A model generated the notes under the pieces. The model was not told the origin of the DNA and made no database searches. It was given only the letters and a program-made list of their open reading frames with translations. Position numbers and translations under genes: made by a program. From Planctomycetaceae bacterium (GTDB lineage: Bacteria; Planctomycetota; Planctomycetia; Planctomycetales; Planctomycetaceae), in contig JAKFUF010000009.1 of the NCBI GenBank assembly GCA_021732845.1, positions 1 to 47,079 of the forward strand: a stretch of 47,079 nt of DNA. The letters run 5' to 3'. This document shows positions 17,961 through 27,998 of the stretch, in pieces. Every line of letters starts with the position of its first letter. Positions within the stretch are counted from its first letter, which is position 1.

Positions 17961-17985
17961 TTTGCTGCCGATGGACAAGAAGTTG

Positions 17986-18082
17986 AGCCACGGATGGAAC
18001 ACAGGCGAAACACGGATAAAGACAAGATTTCGATGTCAACATGTCCGTGTGACTCCGTGACTCCGTGTTTCATCCGTGGCTC
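17986..18082. repeat. Inverted repeat GAGCCACGGATG...CATCCGTGGCTC
   Basis: The arms are GAGCCACGGATGGAACAC at 17986 and CCGTGTTTCATCCGTGGCTC ending at 18082; the centre contains further CACGGA/TCCGTG pairs. It is a typical planctomycete intergenic palindrome. It sits between the macroglobulin and cyclase-family genes and overlaps an upstream, in-frame extension of the latter, which should therefore not be annotated as protein. Confidence 0.75.
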
Positions 18083-18101
18083 TTTACATTCGGAGTTGAC
18101 G

Positions 18102-18971
18102 GTGCGCATTCCGAGCCACATGGCAAGTTGGGTCGCCTTCCTGGGGCTCATCCTCGTTGGTGTTGTGTGGTTGATCCAGAGTTCCAGAAGCGCAACTGCG
18201 GAAGGGCAGGCCACCAATCCCGACGTCGTGGCCTGCGCGATCACGCTGGGCGATGTGGTCTCGGGCCGAGCCCAGATTGTCGATCTGGCCTACACGCTGA
18301 ATGCCAAAACGCCGCACTGGCCGGGCGACAACTACCAGCCGTTCCAGTTGACGACGATCGCCACGCTGGAAAAGAACGGCGTGCTGTCGAAAATGATCAC
18401 CACGTCCGAACATCTGGGAACGCACATTGACGCTCCCAACCATTTCGAAACGAAACAACCCTCTGTCGATGCCATTCCCCCGGAACAGCTTTTCGCGCCT
18501 GGTGTGGTCATTGATGCCATTTTGCAGTCCGAACGCTCAGCGGACTATGTCCTGCAGCCGGCCGACATTGAAGCCTGGGAGAAGGTGAATGGAAGGATCC
18601 CGGAGGGGGCGGTCGTGTTTCTGCACACAGGCTGGGGTCGCTTCTGGGACAACTACGACCGGTTCAAGAATCAGGAGGTCGGCGGGGCCATGCATTTCCC
18701 GGGCTATTCGCCCGATGCCGCCCGCATTCTTGTGACCGAACGCAAAGTCCGGGGCTTGGGGATCGACACGCTGAGCATCGACACCGGCACCTCGCGCGAC
18801 TTCCAAGTGCATCACATCGTGAATGCCGCCGGCAAGTACGGCCTTGAAAACGTGGCGAACCTGGGAAAACTGCCGGCGAGAGGATTCTTCGTGGTCGTGG
18901 CTCCCATCAAAGTGGAAAGCGGCAGCGGCGGGCCGACACGGATCTTTGCGATTGTGCCGAAGAAGACGTGA
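18102..18971 (+). CDS. Cyclase-family metal-dependent hydrolase (kynurenine formamidase-like)
   Basis: About 289 residues. The metal-binding signature of the cyclase/kynurenine formamidase family, SEHLGTHIDAPNHF (HxGTHxDxPxH), is intact; IVDLAYTLNAKTPHWPGDN at the N-terminal side and GLGIDTLSIDTG plus GLENVANLGKLPARG at the C-terminal side are also family blocks. The GTG at 18102 has GGAG six bases upstream and is preferred; an ATG at 18120 is the alternative. Either gives a hydrophobic N-terminal anchor (MASWVAFLGLILVGVVWLIQ), so the enzyme is exported or membrane-tethered, unlike cytoplasmic kynurenine formamidases. It hydrolyses an amide or lactone; there are no kyn genes nearby, so the substrate is open. 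Confidence 0.88.
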   Translation: MRIPSHMASWVAFLGLILVGVVWLIQSSRSATAEGQATNPDVVACAITLGDVVSGRAQIVDLAYTLNAKTPHWPGDNYQPFQLTTIATLEKNGVLSKMITTSEHLGTHIDAPNHFETKQPSVDAIPPEQLFAPGVVIDAILQSERSADYVLQPADIEAWEKVNGRIPEGAVVFLHTGWGRFWDNYDRFKNQEVGGAMHFPGYSPDAARILVTERKVRGLGIDTLSIDTGTSRDFQVHHIVNAAGKYGLENVANLGKLPARGFFVVVAPIKVESGSGGPTRIFAIVPKKT

Positions 18972-18994
18972 TCGGCCTGCTCGGCCCAGCCCGG

Positions 18995-19771
18995 TCAGAA
19001 CTCATACGGCGACTGAAAGTTCGCCAGGTGCAGATTTGGCAGTTTGAGGGCCGCCAGTTCGCTGGCCACCGCGTCGCGGAAACGGGCCTTCAAATGGACG
19101 GCGTAGACGGGCACGGTGGGACTGACTTTCTTCAGTTCCTCGGCCATCATGTTCGGAGTCAGATGCTTGGAGATGACTGCCAGCCGCTCCATCGCATTCG
19201 GGAACGTGACCTCGAGAAAGACCCCCTTGAGGTTGGGTGTCTTCTGTGCCACACGCCAGATTTCCTCGGTGGGGCCTGTATCAGAAACAATGATGAAGCT
19301 GGATTTGCCATCATTGAGGATAAACCCGGTCGTCGGGACGACGTGGTTCACCTCGACGGGTGTAATGGTGATCCCTTCAATCTGAAACGGCTGGCCAGGA
19401 ACGATCTGGTGCAGCTTCATGAATGGAGCCGGTGAGCCTGGAGGCGACAGGGCGACAAAGTCCGGCCAGACACGATTGTTGAAGATGTCCTGGGTCAGCG
19501 CGGTCAGCACCGCATCGCTGCCGTAGATCTGGACACACTCCCGTTTGCCTTCGAACGCGTTCTCGACAAAGATCGGCAGCGTGGCGATGTGATCAATGTG
19601 GCTGTGCGTGATCAGCACATGCTTGATCTTGGCCTGGTCATCAGGGTGCCCCACGAAACCGAGGCAGCCAGCGTCAACAGCGATCGAACCATTGATCACG
19701 AAAGACGTTGCGTATTGGCACGGAATCGAATCCCCGTCGTCAACCGCGGATCGAAGCAACGTCACCTTCAC
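18995..19771 (-). CDS. Metallo-beta-lactamase-fold hydrolase, class II cyclic-nucleotide phosphodiesterase-like
   Basis: A 258-residue protein with the metallo-beta-lactamase metal motif THSHIDH (residues 55-61) and later metal-site candidates: His in EVNHVVPTTG, Asp in IVSDTG and the His in VYAVHLKARF. The order and the block HVLITHSHIDHIATLPI resemble the class II cAMP phosphodiesterases (yeast PDE1, bacterial CpdP) more than beta-lactamases or RNase Z. The start is a GTG at 19771 with AGGAG upstream. There is no signal peptide. It converges on the cyclase-family gene. If the assignment is right it hydrolyses cyclic nucleotides; no adenylate cyclase is seen in the window, so the function stays tentative. 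Confidence 0.8.
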   Translation of the reverse strand: MKVTLLRSAVDDGDSIPCQYATSFVINGSIAVDAGCLGFVGHPDDQAKIKHVLITHSHIDHIATLPIFVENAFEGKRECVQIYGSDAVLTALTQDIFNNRVWPDFVALSPPGSPAPFMKLHQIVPGQPFQIEGITITPVEVNHVVPTTGFILNDGKSSFIIVSDTGPTEEIWRVAQKTPNLKGVFLEVTFPNAMERLAVISKHLTPNMMAEELKKVSPTVPVYAVHLKARFRDAVASELAALKLPNLHLANFQSPYEF

Positions 19772-20117
19772 AATAGCTTCTCCTGCCGGTCGTTGCCGTC
19801 GGTGGTTGTTCTTCGTGCCGCCCAGTGTCGTTGAACGCCGTCATCGCGATGTGCAAGAGCGAAGGTGCGCGCGCTCTGCGTGCGCTTTCACATCTCTCTA
19901 ACCTATCGCTCGCGGATAAGCTTCGCAAGGAAAGAATATCCGTGGCTGAGGATTTTGCGGCGAACCGGGCGCGACCGGGGTACGCCGAGAAAATCTGCCG
20001 TCAAAGCGCAAGAATCGGGTTGGACGTGTGGGATCGCCCGTTGGGGTGGAAGCCCTGATCTGTAGGACTGACGAGCAGGTTTTCAGGTCAAGATGGCCCA
20101 CGCAGTACGATTCCATG
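19772..20117. other. Intergenic gap, no gene recognised
   Basis: This 346-bp gap lies between the metallo-hydrolase start and the end of the molybdopterin oxidoreductase gene. Short frames of 60-80 codons exist in several phases but none has a ribosome binding site or protein-like composition. The hydrolase promoter should be here. Confidence 0.4.
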
Positions 20118-22208
20118 TCACCGCGTAATCAGTTCGACTTCCACCAGGTTGTCAAAGAATGTTGCCCCGCCGCCCAGATCCGACAGTCGGGTGTTGGTGG
20201 TGCAATTGGCATTGGCGCGGTCCTGTGTGAATTTGCTCCACCAGATGCTGGGAGCCACGGTGACTCCTGGGCGAACGGTTGCTCCCACGCGGGCGACTGC
20301 CTCGAAGCGGCCACGATCGTTGAAGACCGCCACCATGGCGCCATCGGCAATCCCACGGGGCTCGGCATCGTGCGGATGGATCTCAACCTCCGGTGCTCCC
20401 GCCGCCTCACGCAGGGAGTCGACCTCCACAAAGGTCGAATTCAAAAAATGCGGTGAGGGAGGGGAGATCAACTGCAGGGGAAAGCGGGCGGCCAGTTCTG
20501 GTGCGGAGTCCATGCTCTCGGCGGGGGGCGTGTAGGTCGGCAGCGGATCCAATCCGGCGCGGGCCATCCGTTCGGAATACAGCTCACATTTGCCGCTGGG
20601 CGTCGGGAATTTTCCATTCGCGAACGGTGTGAACCGCTCCGCAAGATTCAAGCGAACCGGCCCCTCCGCAATCAGTCGGCCGAGGGTGATGCCCCGCAGC
20701 AGTTCGGGGCAGCGATCGGGCTCTGTTTCCCAGAGAGCCACGCGCGCCAGATCGGCGTCTGAAGGTGAAAACAGTTCCCGCTCGAACCCCAGCCGTTCGG
20801 CCAGTTCCCGAAAGACCTGCGTGTTGCAGCGGGCTTCGGCCAGAGGGGCGATGGCCGGCTCGTTGACCTGCACGAAATGGTGGCCGTAGGCGGTGTGCAG
20901 GTCGAAATGCTCCAACTGCGTGGTGGCCGGCAGCACGATGTCCGCATAGTCGGCGGTATCAGTCTGAAACTGTTCATGGACCACCACGAACAAGTCGTCG
21001 CGCTTCAGGCCGGCAATCACCCGGCGTTGATCTGGAGCCACTGCCGCCGGGTTCGAATTGTAGACATAAATCGCCTTCACGGGTGGTCCCGGCAGTTCCC
21101 CGTGCAGGGCTTCCGCAAGTTGGTTCATGTTCACGATCCGCGTGCCCGGTGGCGACAGGTCCGGTCGCTGCAGGGCCGCATTGTTGAGCGGGAACAGCGA
21201 GCTGGTCGACAGCAGCACGCCGCCAGCATGGTGCCGCCATGAACCAATGACCGCCGGCAGACAGGTGATGGTGCGGATCGCCATCCCGCCGCCGTAATGC
21301 CGCTGCAGCCCGTAGTTGACGCGAATCGCCGCCGGAGACTGCGTGGCATACTCCTGCGCCAGGCGCTCAATGTCGCCAGCAGGTAGTCCAGTAATTCGGC
21401 TCACGCGGTCTAGCGTGTACTCCTTCGCCACACGCTCACGCAGCGCTTCCGCCCCCACGGTATGGTCGCGCAGATAGTCCTCATCGGCCAGGCCGTCGCG
21501 AAGGATGACATGCATCATTCCCAGGGCCAAAGCGGCGTCGGTTCCCACCCGTGGCATCAGGTGCCAGTCGCTGCGCTCGGCCGTGCGGCACCGATAAGGG
21601 TCGATTGTCACGATTTTGGCCCCGCGTTTGCGGGCTTCATGCATGTGGACCCACAAATGCATGTTCGTGACGGCGGTGTTCGACCCCCAGTTGATGATGT
21701 ACCGGCTCTCGCCAAACGCCTCCGGAGCCGTGCCAATGCGGGCTCCCATCGTGTAGGTGTAGCCCACCACGCCGGCCGTGGCACAAATCGTCCGATCGAG
21801 CTGCGATGCCCCCAGCCGATGGAAAAACCTCCGGTCCAGGCTTTCCCCCTGAATCCGGCCCATGGTGCCGCAGTAGCTGTAGGGCAAAATCGCCTGGGGA
21901 CCCTCTGGCGACGCCGCGATTTGCTGAAATCGGGTGGCAATCTCATCCAGCGCCGTCTCCCAGGAAATCCGCTCAAACTGACCGGCCCCCCTGGGGCCAA
22001 TCCGCCTTAGCGGAAACTGCAAACGACCGGGGTGGTAGACCCGTTCCAGGTACCGCGTCACCTTGTGGCACAAAAACCCGCGTGTGAAGGGATGCTCCGG
22101 GTTGCCGCGAATCCGCACCGCCTTTCCGTCATCCAGCGTGACCAGCATCGAACATGTGTCTGGACAGTCGTGCGGGCAGACTGCCCGCTGAGTGGTCAGC
22201 GCGGACAC
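20118..22208 (-). CDS. Molybdopterin oxidoreductase, DMSO-reductase family
   Basis: A 696-residue enzyme binding bis-molybdopterin guanine dinucleotide and one [4Fe-4S] cluster. The cluster motif is at the N-terminus: CPHDCPDTC followed by GFLCHKV. The block PYSYCGTMGRIQGESLDRRF and then LDRTICATAGVVGYTYTMG mark the cofactor domain; the Cys in DRTICATAG is a candidate Mo ligand. NWGSNTAVTNMHLW and the C-terminal pterin-binding domain (GVTVAPSIWWSKF, then NANCTTNTRLSDLG) follow. The GTG at 22208 is preferred because GGGGAAG lies just upstream and homologues begin shortly before the first Cys; GTG codons at 22238 and 22298 are alternatives. There is no Tat signal and no electron-transfer subunit is adjacent, so it is probably a single-subunit cytoplasmic reductase or dehydrogenase of unknown substrate. 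Confidence 0.92.
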   Translation of the reverse strand: MSALTTQRAVCPHDCPDTCSMLVTLDDGKAVRIRGNPEHPFTRGFLCHKVTRYLERVYHPGRLQFPLRRIGPRGAGQFERISWETALDEIATRFQQIAASPEGPQAILPYSYCGTMGRIQGESLDRRFFHRLGASQLDRTICATAGVVGYTYTMGARIGTAPEAFGESRYIINWGSNTAVTNMHLWVHMHEARKRGAKIVTIDPYRCRTAERSDWHLMPRVGTDAALALGMMHVILRDGLADEDYLRDHTVGAEALRERVAKEYTLDRVSRITGLPAGDIERLAQEYATQSPAAIRVNYGLQRHYGGGMAIRTITCLPAVIGSWRHHAGGVLLSTSSLFPLNNAALQRPDLSPPGTRIVNMNQLAEALHGELPGPPVKAIYVYNSNPAAVAPDQRRVIAGLKRDDLFVVVHEQFQTDTADYADIVLPATTQLEHFDLHTAYGHHFVQVNEPAIAPLAEARCNTQVFRELAERLGFERELFSPSDADLARVALWETEPDRCPELLRGITLGRLIAEGPVRLNLAERFTPFANGKFPTPSGKCELYSERMARAGLDPLPTYTPPAESMDSAPELAARFPLQLISPPSPHFLNSTFVEVDSLREAAGAPEVEIHPHDAEPRGIADGAMVAVFNDRGRFEAVARVGATVRPGVTVAPSIWWSKFTQDRANANCTTNTRLSDLGGGATFFDNLVEVELITR

Positions 22209-22412
22209 GAAGGCTTCCCCGTTAAGAACGAATTTCACTCTGGAATGGTAGCAGGGATGGGAACAAGTGGTAGGACGGCTGATTTCCTCAATCGCCACCT
22301 CGTCTGCAACGGGCCTTGACTCCCACCATCATCACGATGTCCAGAGTTCGGCCGTGTGCTTGTGCCTGCGGTTTCTGCTCCGAGAATCCAAGGCCCCCGC
22401 CGACACGCGTGC

Positions 22413-25400
22413 TCACGGACGAACAACGCGAACCGTCCCCGCGCCATGCACCGAGCTGAGGGTTTCGTTGTACATGCATGAGGCCTGTACGGGAGGCAGC
22501 GTGAAGCTGCCAATTGAGACAACCCGCAGGGGGTAGGAAAAGGTTTGCTGCGTGCCGTGCGCGGCGCAGAACAGCACCACGCGATCATCCAGAAATTGCA
22601 CGTGGTCCGGTCCTGAGTTCTCCGAGCGGTCACCGCCGTTATTGGGTTCCGCGGCCGAGGTTGCCAGTCGTGGGTTTTCGATCTCCAGCCCGCCGGGCAG
22701 CGTGTCCACAATGGCGACGTTTGGTACCGAGTCCCCGCGGGATTTGATCGTGACGACGACCGTGATCAGGTCGCCGACATGGAGTGTCTGGGTGTCGATC
22801 GGCTGGCCGTCACGGTTGAGCCACGCCCGGCGGACTTCCAGTTGCTGGTCGGCCTCTGGAACCGGCTCCTTGGCGACACCGGTGGCGGTCGAGGTCAAAA
22901 AGAATTTGCCCATCCCCTCAGAGGTCAGATGCACGGAGTCCGTGGCAGCGACCCGCAGGGAGAGTGTCTGCTTGTGGTCAAACGGATGCGATTGTTTCAC
23001 GGCACCGACCTCCAGCAGGCCTTTGAATTCGGCCGGTTCCGTGTGCTGCGCCTGATACTGGCTCAGGGCCGACAACAGGGCCGCATTTTCAAAGGTGGAG
23101 AGCGTATTCCGCTGTTGCCGGGCCGCGTCGAGCTGCTGGACCAGTTGCGCGATCCACGCATGCTCGGGATCAAGCTCGAGCAGCACCGCCAGCAACTGCG
23201 CTTGCCGGTGAATCGTGGAGGTCAACCGGCCGGAGTACGAAGCGTTGCCGGCCAGATGAATGGTCTCTGCCGGCAGAACTTCCAAGGCCCGATCCTTGCG
23301 TCCGGACAACAGCCACGCGGTCGCCAGATCAGCGCGGCCACCCATGTCGAGGTAGCTCAGCCGCTCCGAGAGCCGGGCCATCCAGCCCATGTCAGGTTGC
23401 TGGAAACCGGCCAGGACGCGGCACAAATGCGCCTTCTCGTTGTCGCTGACGCGATTCTGCCCGTGTAGAACAGATCGGAGGTAAGCCGCGAGTTCCTGGG
23501 TGAAGCGCAAGTCGACAACATGGCCGTGTTGCTGTGCGACGAGTAATGCACCCGCGGCATAACCAGTGCCCCACGTGTCGGCATCGATTCCACCCGGCCA
23601 GTAGCTCAACCCGCCCGAGCGGGTTTGCATTGACCAGAGCCGGGCAATGCCGGCATCGATCATCGCGGCCGCGGCGGCATCCTGGGCAGTTCCCGGTTGG
23701 AGCGTCAGCAGGTCACGTGCGGCCAGCAGGGCGTAAATCCGGCTGGAGGTTTGTTCGACACAGCCATACGGATAATCGACAAGTTGCTGCACGGCGGTCT
23801 GCAACTGGATGTTCGGTCGCGCACTGAGGCTTAAATCCATCCGCCCCATGCCGGGCAACAATCCGTCCGGCCAGGCGACGTCCAGTGGCTTGCCAACCTC
23901 AACCGTTTGCGTCTGCGTGATTGCCATCAGCGGCGTTCCGGAGCGCACCGGGATCGCACCTTTGTGGAGGGAGACCAGCCGCGCTTCATCCGGCGTACTG
24001 GAGGTGGCCACGATTTCGTAGGTCGCGGCACCAATCCCCGTGGCTTTTACCGGCATCCAAACCGTGACCGGCGCTTGCGGGTTGACCGTCAGCACCTGTT
24101 GTTCGAGCGGCAGCGTGGCTTCCAACGGCCCAGAGACGTTGACATCGAGCGTGACCATCACCGGTTGAGGCGTGGCATTGAACAGCTTGACCGGAATCTC
24201 ACTGGCATCACCCGGGGCCAGCACGCGCGGCCAACTGGCCTCGACCATGACCGGCTGGGACATCGTCGTCGATTGCTGCGCCGAGCCGTACTGGTCGCCG
24301 CAGATGGCGACCGCCATGAACCGCAGCTCACCGGTAAATTCCGGCAGCGTCAGGTCCAGGGAGAGGCGGCCATTGGGAGCGGGTTGGATGGTGTGCCAGA
24401 CGACCGCTGGCGTGCTTCGGGGTGTGGCGACCGGATTCCGCCGCAGGCTGTCGACCTCACCCGACCCGTCGCCACCAATCCGAGCCAAGCTCGCTGGACG
24501 CTCGAAGTCGGGCAGCAGGTCGCCGTAGCGATCGGCTGTACTCACGCCCGGCTTCCGCAGTCCGAGGAAATGTCGACGCGGATCGGGGGTGCGATAGTTC
24601 GTGGTCAGCAGAATCCCCTCGTCAACCGCCCACACATGAATGAGCGGCACACTGGAACCGCTGCGGCCCGCCAACGGCTCGGCAGCGGCATGCGCCACGT
24701 CGGGGGCAATCAGCGTCGGGTCGACTTCCACCGAAACTTTGACGTGATCACCTGGCCGCGCTTTCGCTGGCACATCCAGGGCGATCGGCAGGGTGGCGGC
24801 CACATGATCAGTCTTCAGCCGCAACAACCCCATCGCCCGGTGTGGCAGCCACGTCTGGCGACGCGGATCGAGCGGTCGCAGCACCGTGGCCGTGACAAAG
24901 GCTCCCCCACGCACTTCCCGCGGAATCGTGACTTCCACGACCTGTGAATTGTCACGCATCTCAATCAACTGGTGCGTGAGCACACGGTCGGTCTCCAGGC
25001 AGAGCAGCAGCGTCCCGGCGAAGGGGCTGTTGACCAGAATGCGTGCGGCATTGCCGGGGGTGTAGATCTCGCGATCGGCCACGAGTTCGATCCGGTCCGG
25101 CTGACGCAGCGAAACCGCCACATGCTGCCCGGCCTCGGTCGCGGCATGGAACTCCAACTGCGTCACCGAACCCGACAACCGGTCGGTGACCGTCAGGCGG
25201 TAGTCACCGGCGACCGGACAGGTCAGCGGCACCTGGCCGGCCGACTCGGAGATTTCCGCATTCTCGTTGACGATTCCATTCCAAACCGGCGTCAGCCGTT
25301 CCGTCGTCGTCCAGTGATAACTCCCATGACTGCGACGCATCACCGAGTCGTACTCCACCCGCTGCAGCACACACTCCATTTCGCCGGCGGGCACCGCCGC

Positions 25401-27998
25401 GCCGACACCATCGCGAACGATCCAGTCCAGCAGGAATTGCGCGTTGACGGGCAGGATGGCCGCGGGGGTTCGCAGCCCGACATGCCGCCCGGCGGTGTCG
25501 AGATTCAGCGAGCAGAATTTCGACACCGACCGACCACCCGGTTCGGTGACGGTGGCAGAGAACAGACCGCGATAAACACCCTTGACCGCACCAGCTCCCA
25601 GCAGTGTTTCGGGCAGAGTGAGCTGAGCGTGTCCTTGGTCATCCAGCACCTCTTCAAGCGGTCTGATCTCTCGCCGGCCCTGGGGAGCAGTGCCAAAGGT
25701 GAAGCTCCGATCGTCAGCGGAAACTGGTTCAAAGCGGATCGGCTGGATGCTGCCGTTCAGCACAGTCGTGAGTCCCGCCGCCGGTTGTCCGAACAGATAC
25801 CGGGCGGAGACATTGATCGCTGCCGTCTCACCCGGTTGAAACAGCTTTTGACCAGGCTCGGCTTTGACCTCCAGCCGCACGGGGATGAACGCTTCCACCA
25901 GTGCCTGTGTAGACCCCAGGATGGCAAAACTGCTTTGGTCTTCGCCCTGCGCTCCACCGCCCGGCAACGTGGCGGTGAATCGATAGGGGCCGGTTTGGGC
26001 ATCGTCTCGAGTGGGGAAGTCGAACTGAAACACGCCGTCCAGACCGGCCTCGGGAACAACCGTCTGTTGAGCCACGCGTCGGCCATCGGGCCGAGTGATG
26101 TTCACGGTCAGTGGGAATGGCGCGGGCGTTGCTCCCCGCGGGTCGCGGATCACACCGGTCACGTGCAGGGTGTCGCCGGGGCGGTACACGCCGCGTTCGG
26201 TGTACATCCACACGTCGTAATTCTCGGGGGCGTTGCGGCCCGACTGGTCGACATCGTCCAGCACCCACTTTCCTTCGCCCTCCTGCCAGTAGGCCAGGTC
26301 TTCACCGGCTTCAGCGGCGATGACCCACGGGGCACCATCTGGATGATCCTTGTCGATCGGCAACCGCACGAGCCCATCGGCATCCGTGACAGCCGTCGCC
26401 AGCGTTTGATTGGTCCGCGAGAGCGCGGAAACCCGCGCTCCCACGACCGGCTGGGCCGTCCGCAGCGATGTGACCCACACGAGCCACGCCTGCCGTTCGT
26501 GCTTCACGGTCATCCCAAGATTCGTGACCGTGACGGTGGCTTCGTCACTGGTCCAGGTATGATCCGTGGCTGCCGCGCGAATCCGGTAGATTCCCGTCGG
26601 CTTGTCGATCAGCGGCTTCAAGTCGACCATCCGCCGGCTGGTCTGGTTCTTGCCATCCAGCAGCGGCACCCGCTTCTCCGCGATGAGCCGCGCCGTCCGC
26701 CAGGTGTATTCGCCCAGCAAGTGTGGCACGAGGTTGTTCACATGCACCCGGTGGCTCGACAGCGAGACCGCTTCAATCCCGATTGACCGAAGTTCCAACT
26801 GCAGGTTTCCCTGCGGCGAGAGGATCCCGTCCGTCAGGGCGAACGCCACATCCGGTCGGCGGTCGGGGATCTCGACATCAATCTTGGAATCTTCGGCCAG
26901 CAATGTGCCGTCCGCCGCCCGCAAGGTGGGAGCCACGGCGATGGTGTAACGCGTGCCGGGAACAAACGCCCCCTCCAAACCCAGCAACATCGTGTCGCCA
27001 TAGTCATCGCTGGTGAAGCGGGTGCTCAACTGCTCGACGGGTGGAGTGACCGTCACGACCGGCTGCGGTTGTTCGGCCTTCAGGCCGAGCGAAAACCCCA
27101 GCGTGACTTCACTGACTCCGTCAAATCCCGGCGTTGCAGCGCGGGCACTCACCATCGCCAGCGTTCTCGCAGCGGCCGTGGTGGCGGTCGCGGGGAAGGC
27201 CAGTGGGGGTACCTGGAGTGTGCGGATCACATCCTCTTCCAGGCCCAGCGTGGCTCCGACGCCACTCAACCCCTTGGTGAATTTCAGCGTCACCTCTGCG
27301 CTGGTCGGACGCGCAATCCGCACCACATGCCGGTCGGAAGGTTCTTGCACCAGGGTCGTGGCCACCAATGGCTCAGCCGCATCCGTGTCTGGTGTGGCGC
27401 TCGGTAGTCCCTCGACGGCCGGGGCGGCTGGGTTGACCGGTGCGGCCGTTGTACAATTCAGCGCCCGCAGGAGAGCCTTGGGCTCGACTGCCTGGTTGAA
27501 CTTGAGTTCGACATTCACAACCTCACGGTCGGCCGACAGAACCTGGCAGCTTTCCAGTTGCAGCGCCCGGGTGACATACTCGATCTCTTCGCTGACCTGA
27601 ATTGCCTTGCCAGTTTGGAGTTCGAGATTGATGGCGGGAACCACCTGGATCTTGCGGCCTGCCGGCAGTGGCTTCTCCAACATCAGGTCGAGCCGGTCCA
27701 CCTTCGACCAGACCCATTCTCCCGCGACTTCCGGGACAGTCCTGAAGGGGGCTTGCTCCAGTGGCTTACCGACGGCGTCGGGCGCGGCGAGCGGACCATC
27801 AAACACGAGGCTCAGCCGATCCGTGCGATCCACATGCTCGCGGGGCAAAGCCGCCACCAGCCGGACCGGAGCCACGGTGCTGGCGTGCCGCTGCCGCAGT
27901 TCGTGCCGCACGCCCAGCCACCCCGCCACGTTCACGGCGAGGATCAAACCCGCCACAAACCAGAACCGCCGGCCGCTTCGTTGCTGTGTCCCACTCAT
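22413..27998 (-). CDS. Alpha-2-macroglobulin family protein with thioester (YfhM-like, membrane-anchored)
   Basis: An 1861-residue protein. The ATG at 27998 has GGGAGGCG seven bases upstream. An N-terminal anchor (RFWFVAGLILAVNVAGWLGV, residues 11-30) with no lipobox suggests inner-membrane anchoring facing the periplasm. The N-terminal third has Ig-like macroglobulin domains (for example SLVFDGPLAAPDAVGKPL). The bait-entry block YTERGVYRPGDTLHVTGVIR lies near 610, then the complement-like thioester domain with DYPYGCVEQTSSRIYALLAA: Cys1413, Glu1415, Gln1416. The C-terminus carries the receptor-like beta-domain (DLITVVVTIKSRGDSVPNVA). The architecture is closer to Escherichia coli YfhM than that of the macroglobulin at 11799-17960. 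No pbpC gene is adjacent. Expected role: trapping foreign proteases. Confidence 0.93.
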   Translation of the reverse strand: MSGTQQRSGRRFWFVAGLILAVNVAGWLGVRHELRQRHASTVAPVRLVAALPREHVDRTDRLSLVFDGPLAAPDAVGKPLEQAPFRTVPEVAGEWVWSKVDRLDLMLEKPLPAGRKIQVVPAINLELQTGKAIQVSEEIEYVTRALQLESCQVLSADREVVNVELKFNQAVEPKALLRALNCTTAAPVNPAAPAVEGLPSATPDTDAAEPLVATTLVQEPSDRHVVRIARPTSAEVTLKFTKGLSGVGATLGLEEDVIRTLQVPPLAFPATATTAAARTLAMVSARAATPGFDGVSEVTLGFSLGLKAEQPQPVVTVTPPVEQLSTRFTSDDYGDTMLLGLEGAFVPGTRYTIAVAPTLRAADGTLLAEDSKIDVEIPDRRPDVAFALTDGILSPQGNLQLELRSIGIEAVSLSSHRVHVNNLVPHLLGEYTWRTARLIAEKRVPLLDGKNQTSRRMVDLKPLIDKPTGIYRIRAAATDHTWTSDEATVTVTNLGMTVKHERQAWLVWVTSLRTAQPVVGARVSALSRTNQTLATAVTDADGLVRLPIDKDHPDGAPWVIAAEAGEDLAYWQEGEGKWVLDDVDQSGRNAPENYDVWMYTERGVYRPGDTLHVTGVIRDPRGATPAPFPLTVNITRPDGRRVAQQTVVPEAGLDGVFQFDFPTRDDAQTGPYRFTATLPGGGAQGEDQSSFAILGSTQALVEAFIPVRLEVKAEPGQKLFQPGETAAINVSARYLFGQPAAGLTTVLNGSIQPIRFEPVSADDRSFTFGTAPQGRREIRPLEEVLDDQGHAQLTLPETLLGAGAVKGVYRGLFSATVTEPGGRSVSKFCSLNLDTAGRHVGLRTPAAILPVNAQFLLDWIVRDGVGAAVPAGEMECVLQRVEYDSVMRRSHGSYHWTTTERLTPVWNGIVNENAEISESAGQVPLTCPVAGDYRLTVTDRLSGSVTQLEFHAATEAGQHVAVSLRQPDRIELVADREIYTPGNAARILVNSPFAGTLLLCLETDRVLTHQLIEMRDNSQVVEVTIPREVRGGAFVTATVLRPLDPRRQTWLPHRAMGLLRLKTDHVAATLPIALDVPAKARPGDHVKVSVEVDPTLIAPDVAHAAAEPLAGRSGSSVPLIHVWAVDEGILLTTNYRTPDPRRHFLGLRKPGVSTADRYGDLLPDFERPASLARIGGDGSGEVDSLRRNPVATPRSTPAVVWHTIQPAPNGRLSLDLTLPEFTGELRFMAVAICGDQYGSAQQSTTMSQPVMVEASWPRVLAPGDASEIPVKLFNATPQPVMVTLDVNVSGPLEATLPLEQQVLTVNPQAPVTVWMPVKATGIGAATYEIVATSSTPDEARLVSLHKGAIPVRSGTPLMAITQTQTVEVGKPLDVAWPDGLLPGMGRMDLSLSARPNIQLQTAVQQLVDYPYGCVEQTSSRIYALLAARDLLTLQPGTAQDAAAAAMIDAGIARLWSMQTRSGGLSYWPGGIDADTWGTGYAAGALLVAQQHGHVVDLRFTQELAAYLRSVLHGQNRVSDNEKAHLCRVLAGFQQPDMGWMARLSERLSYLDMGGRADLATAWLLSGRKDRALEVLPAETIHLAGNASYSGRLTSTIHRQAQLLAVLLELDPEHAWIAQLVQQLDAARQQRNTLSTFENAALLSALSQYQAQHTEPAEFKGLLEVGAVKQSHPFDHKQTLSLRVAATDSVHLTSEGMGKFFLTSTATGVAKEPVPEADQQLEVRRAWLNRDGQPIDTQTLHVGDLITVVVTIKSRGDSVPNVAIVDTLPGGLEIENPRLATSAAEPNNGGDRSENSGPDHVQFLDDRVVLFCAAHGTQQTFSYPLRVVSIGSFTLPPVQASCMYNETLSSVHGAGTVRVVRP

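Noticed and set aside
17994-18101. N-terminal extension of the cyclase-family protein (MEHRRNTDKDK)
   Set aside because: It is translation of the inverted repeat at 17986-18082; the GTG at 18102 with a good ribosome binding site is preferred.
24972-26786. 604-codon plus-strand frame opposite the second macroglobulin
   Set aside because: High GC leaves long antisense frames open; the minus-strand macroglobulin explains the region with clear domain motifs, and the antisense translation shows no motif.
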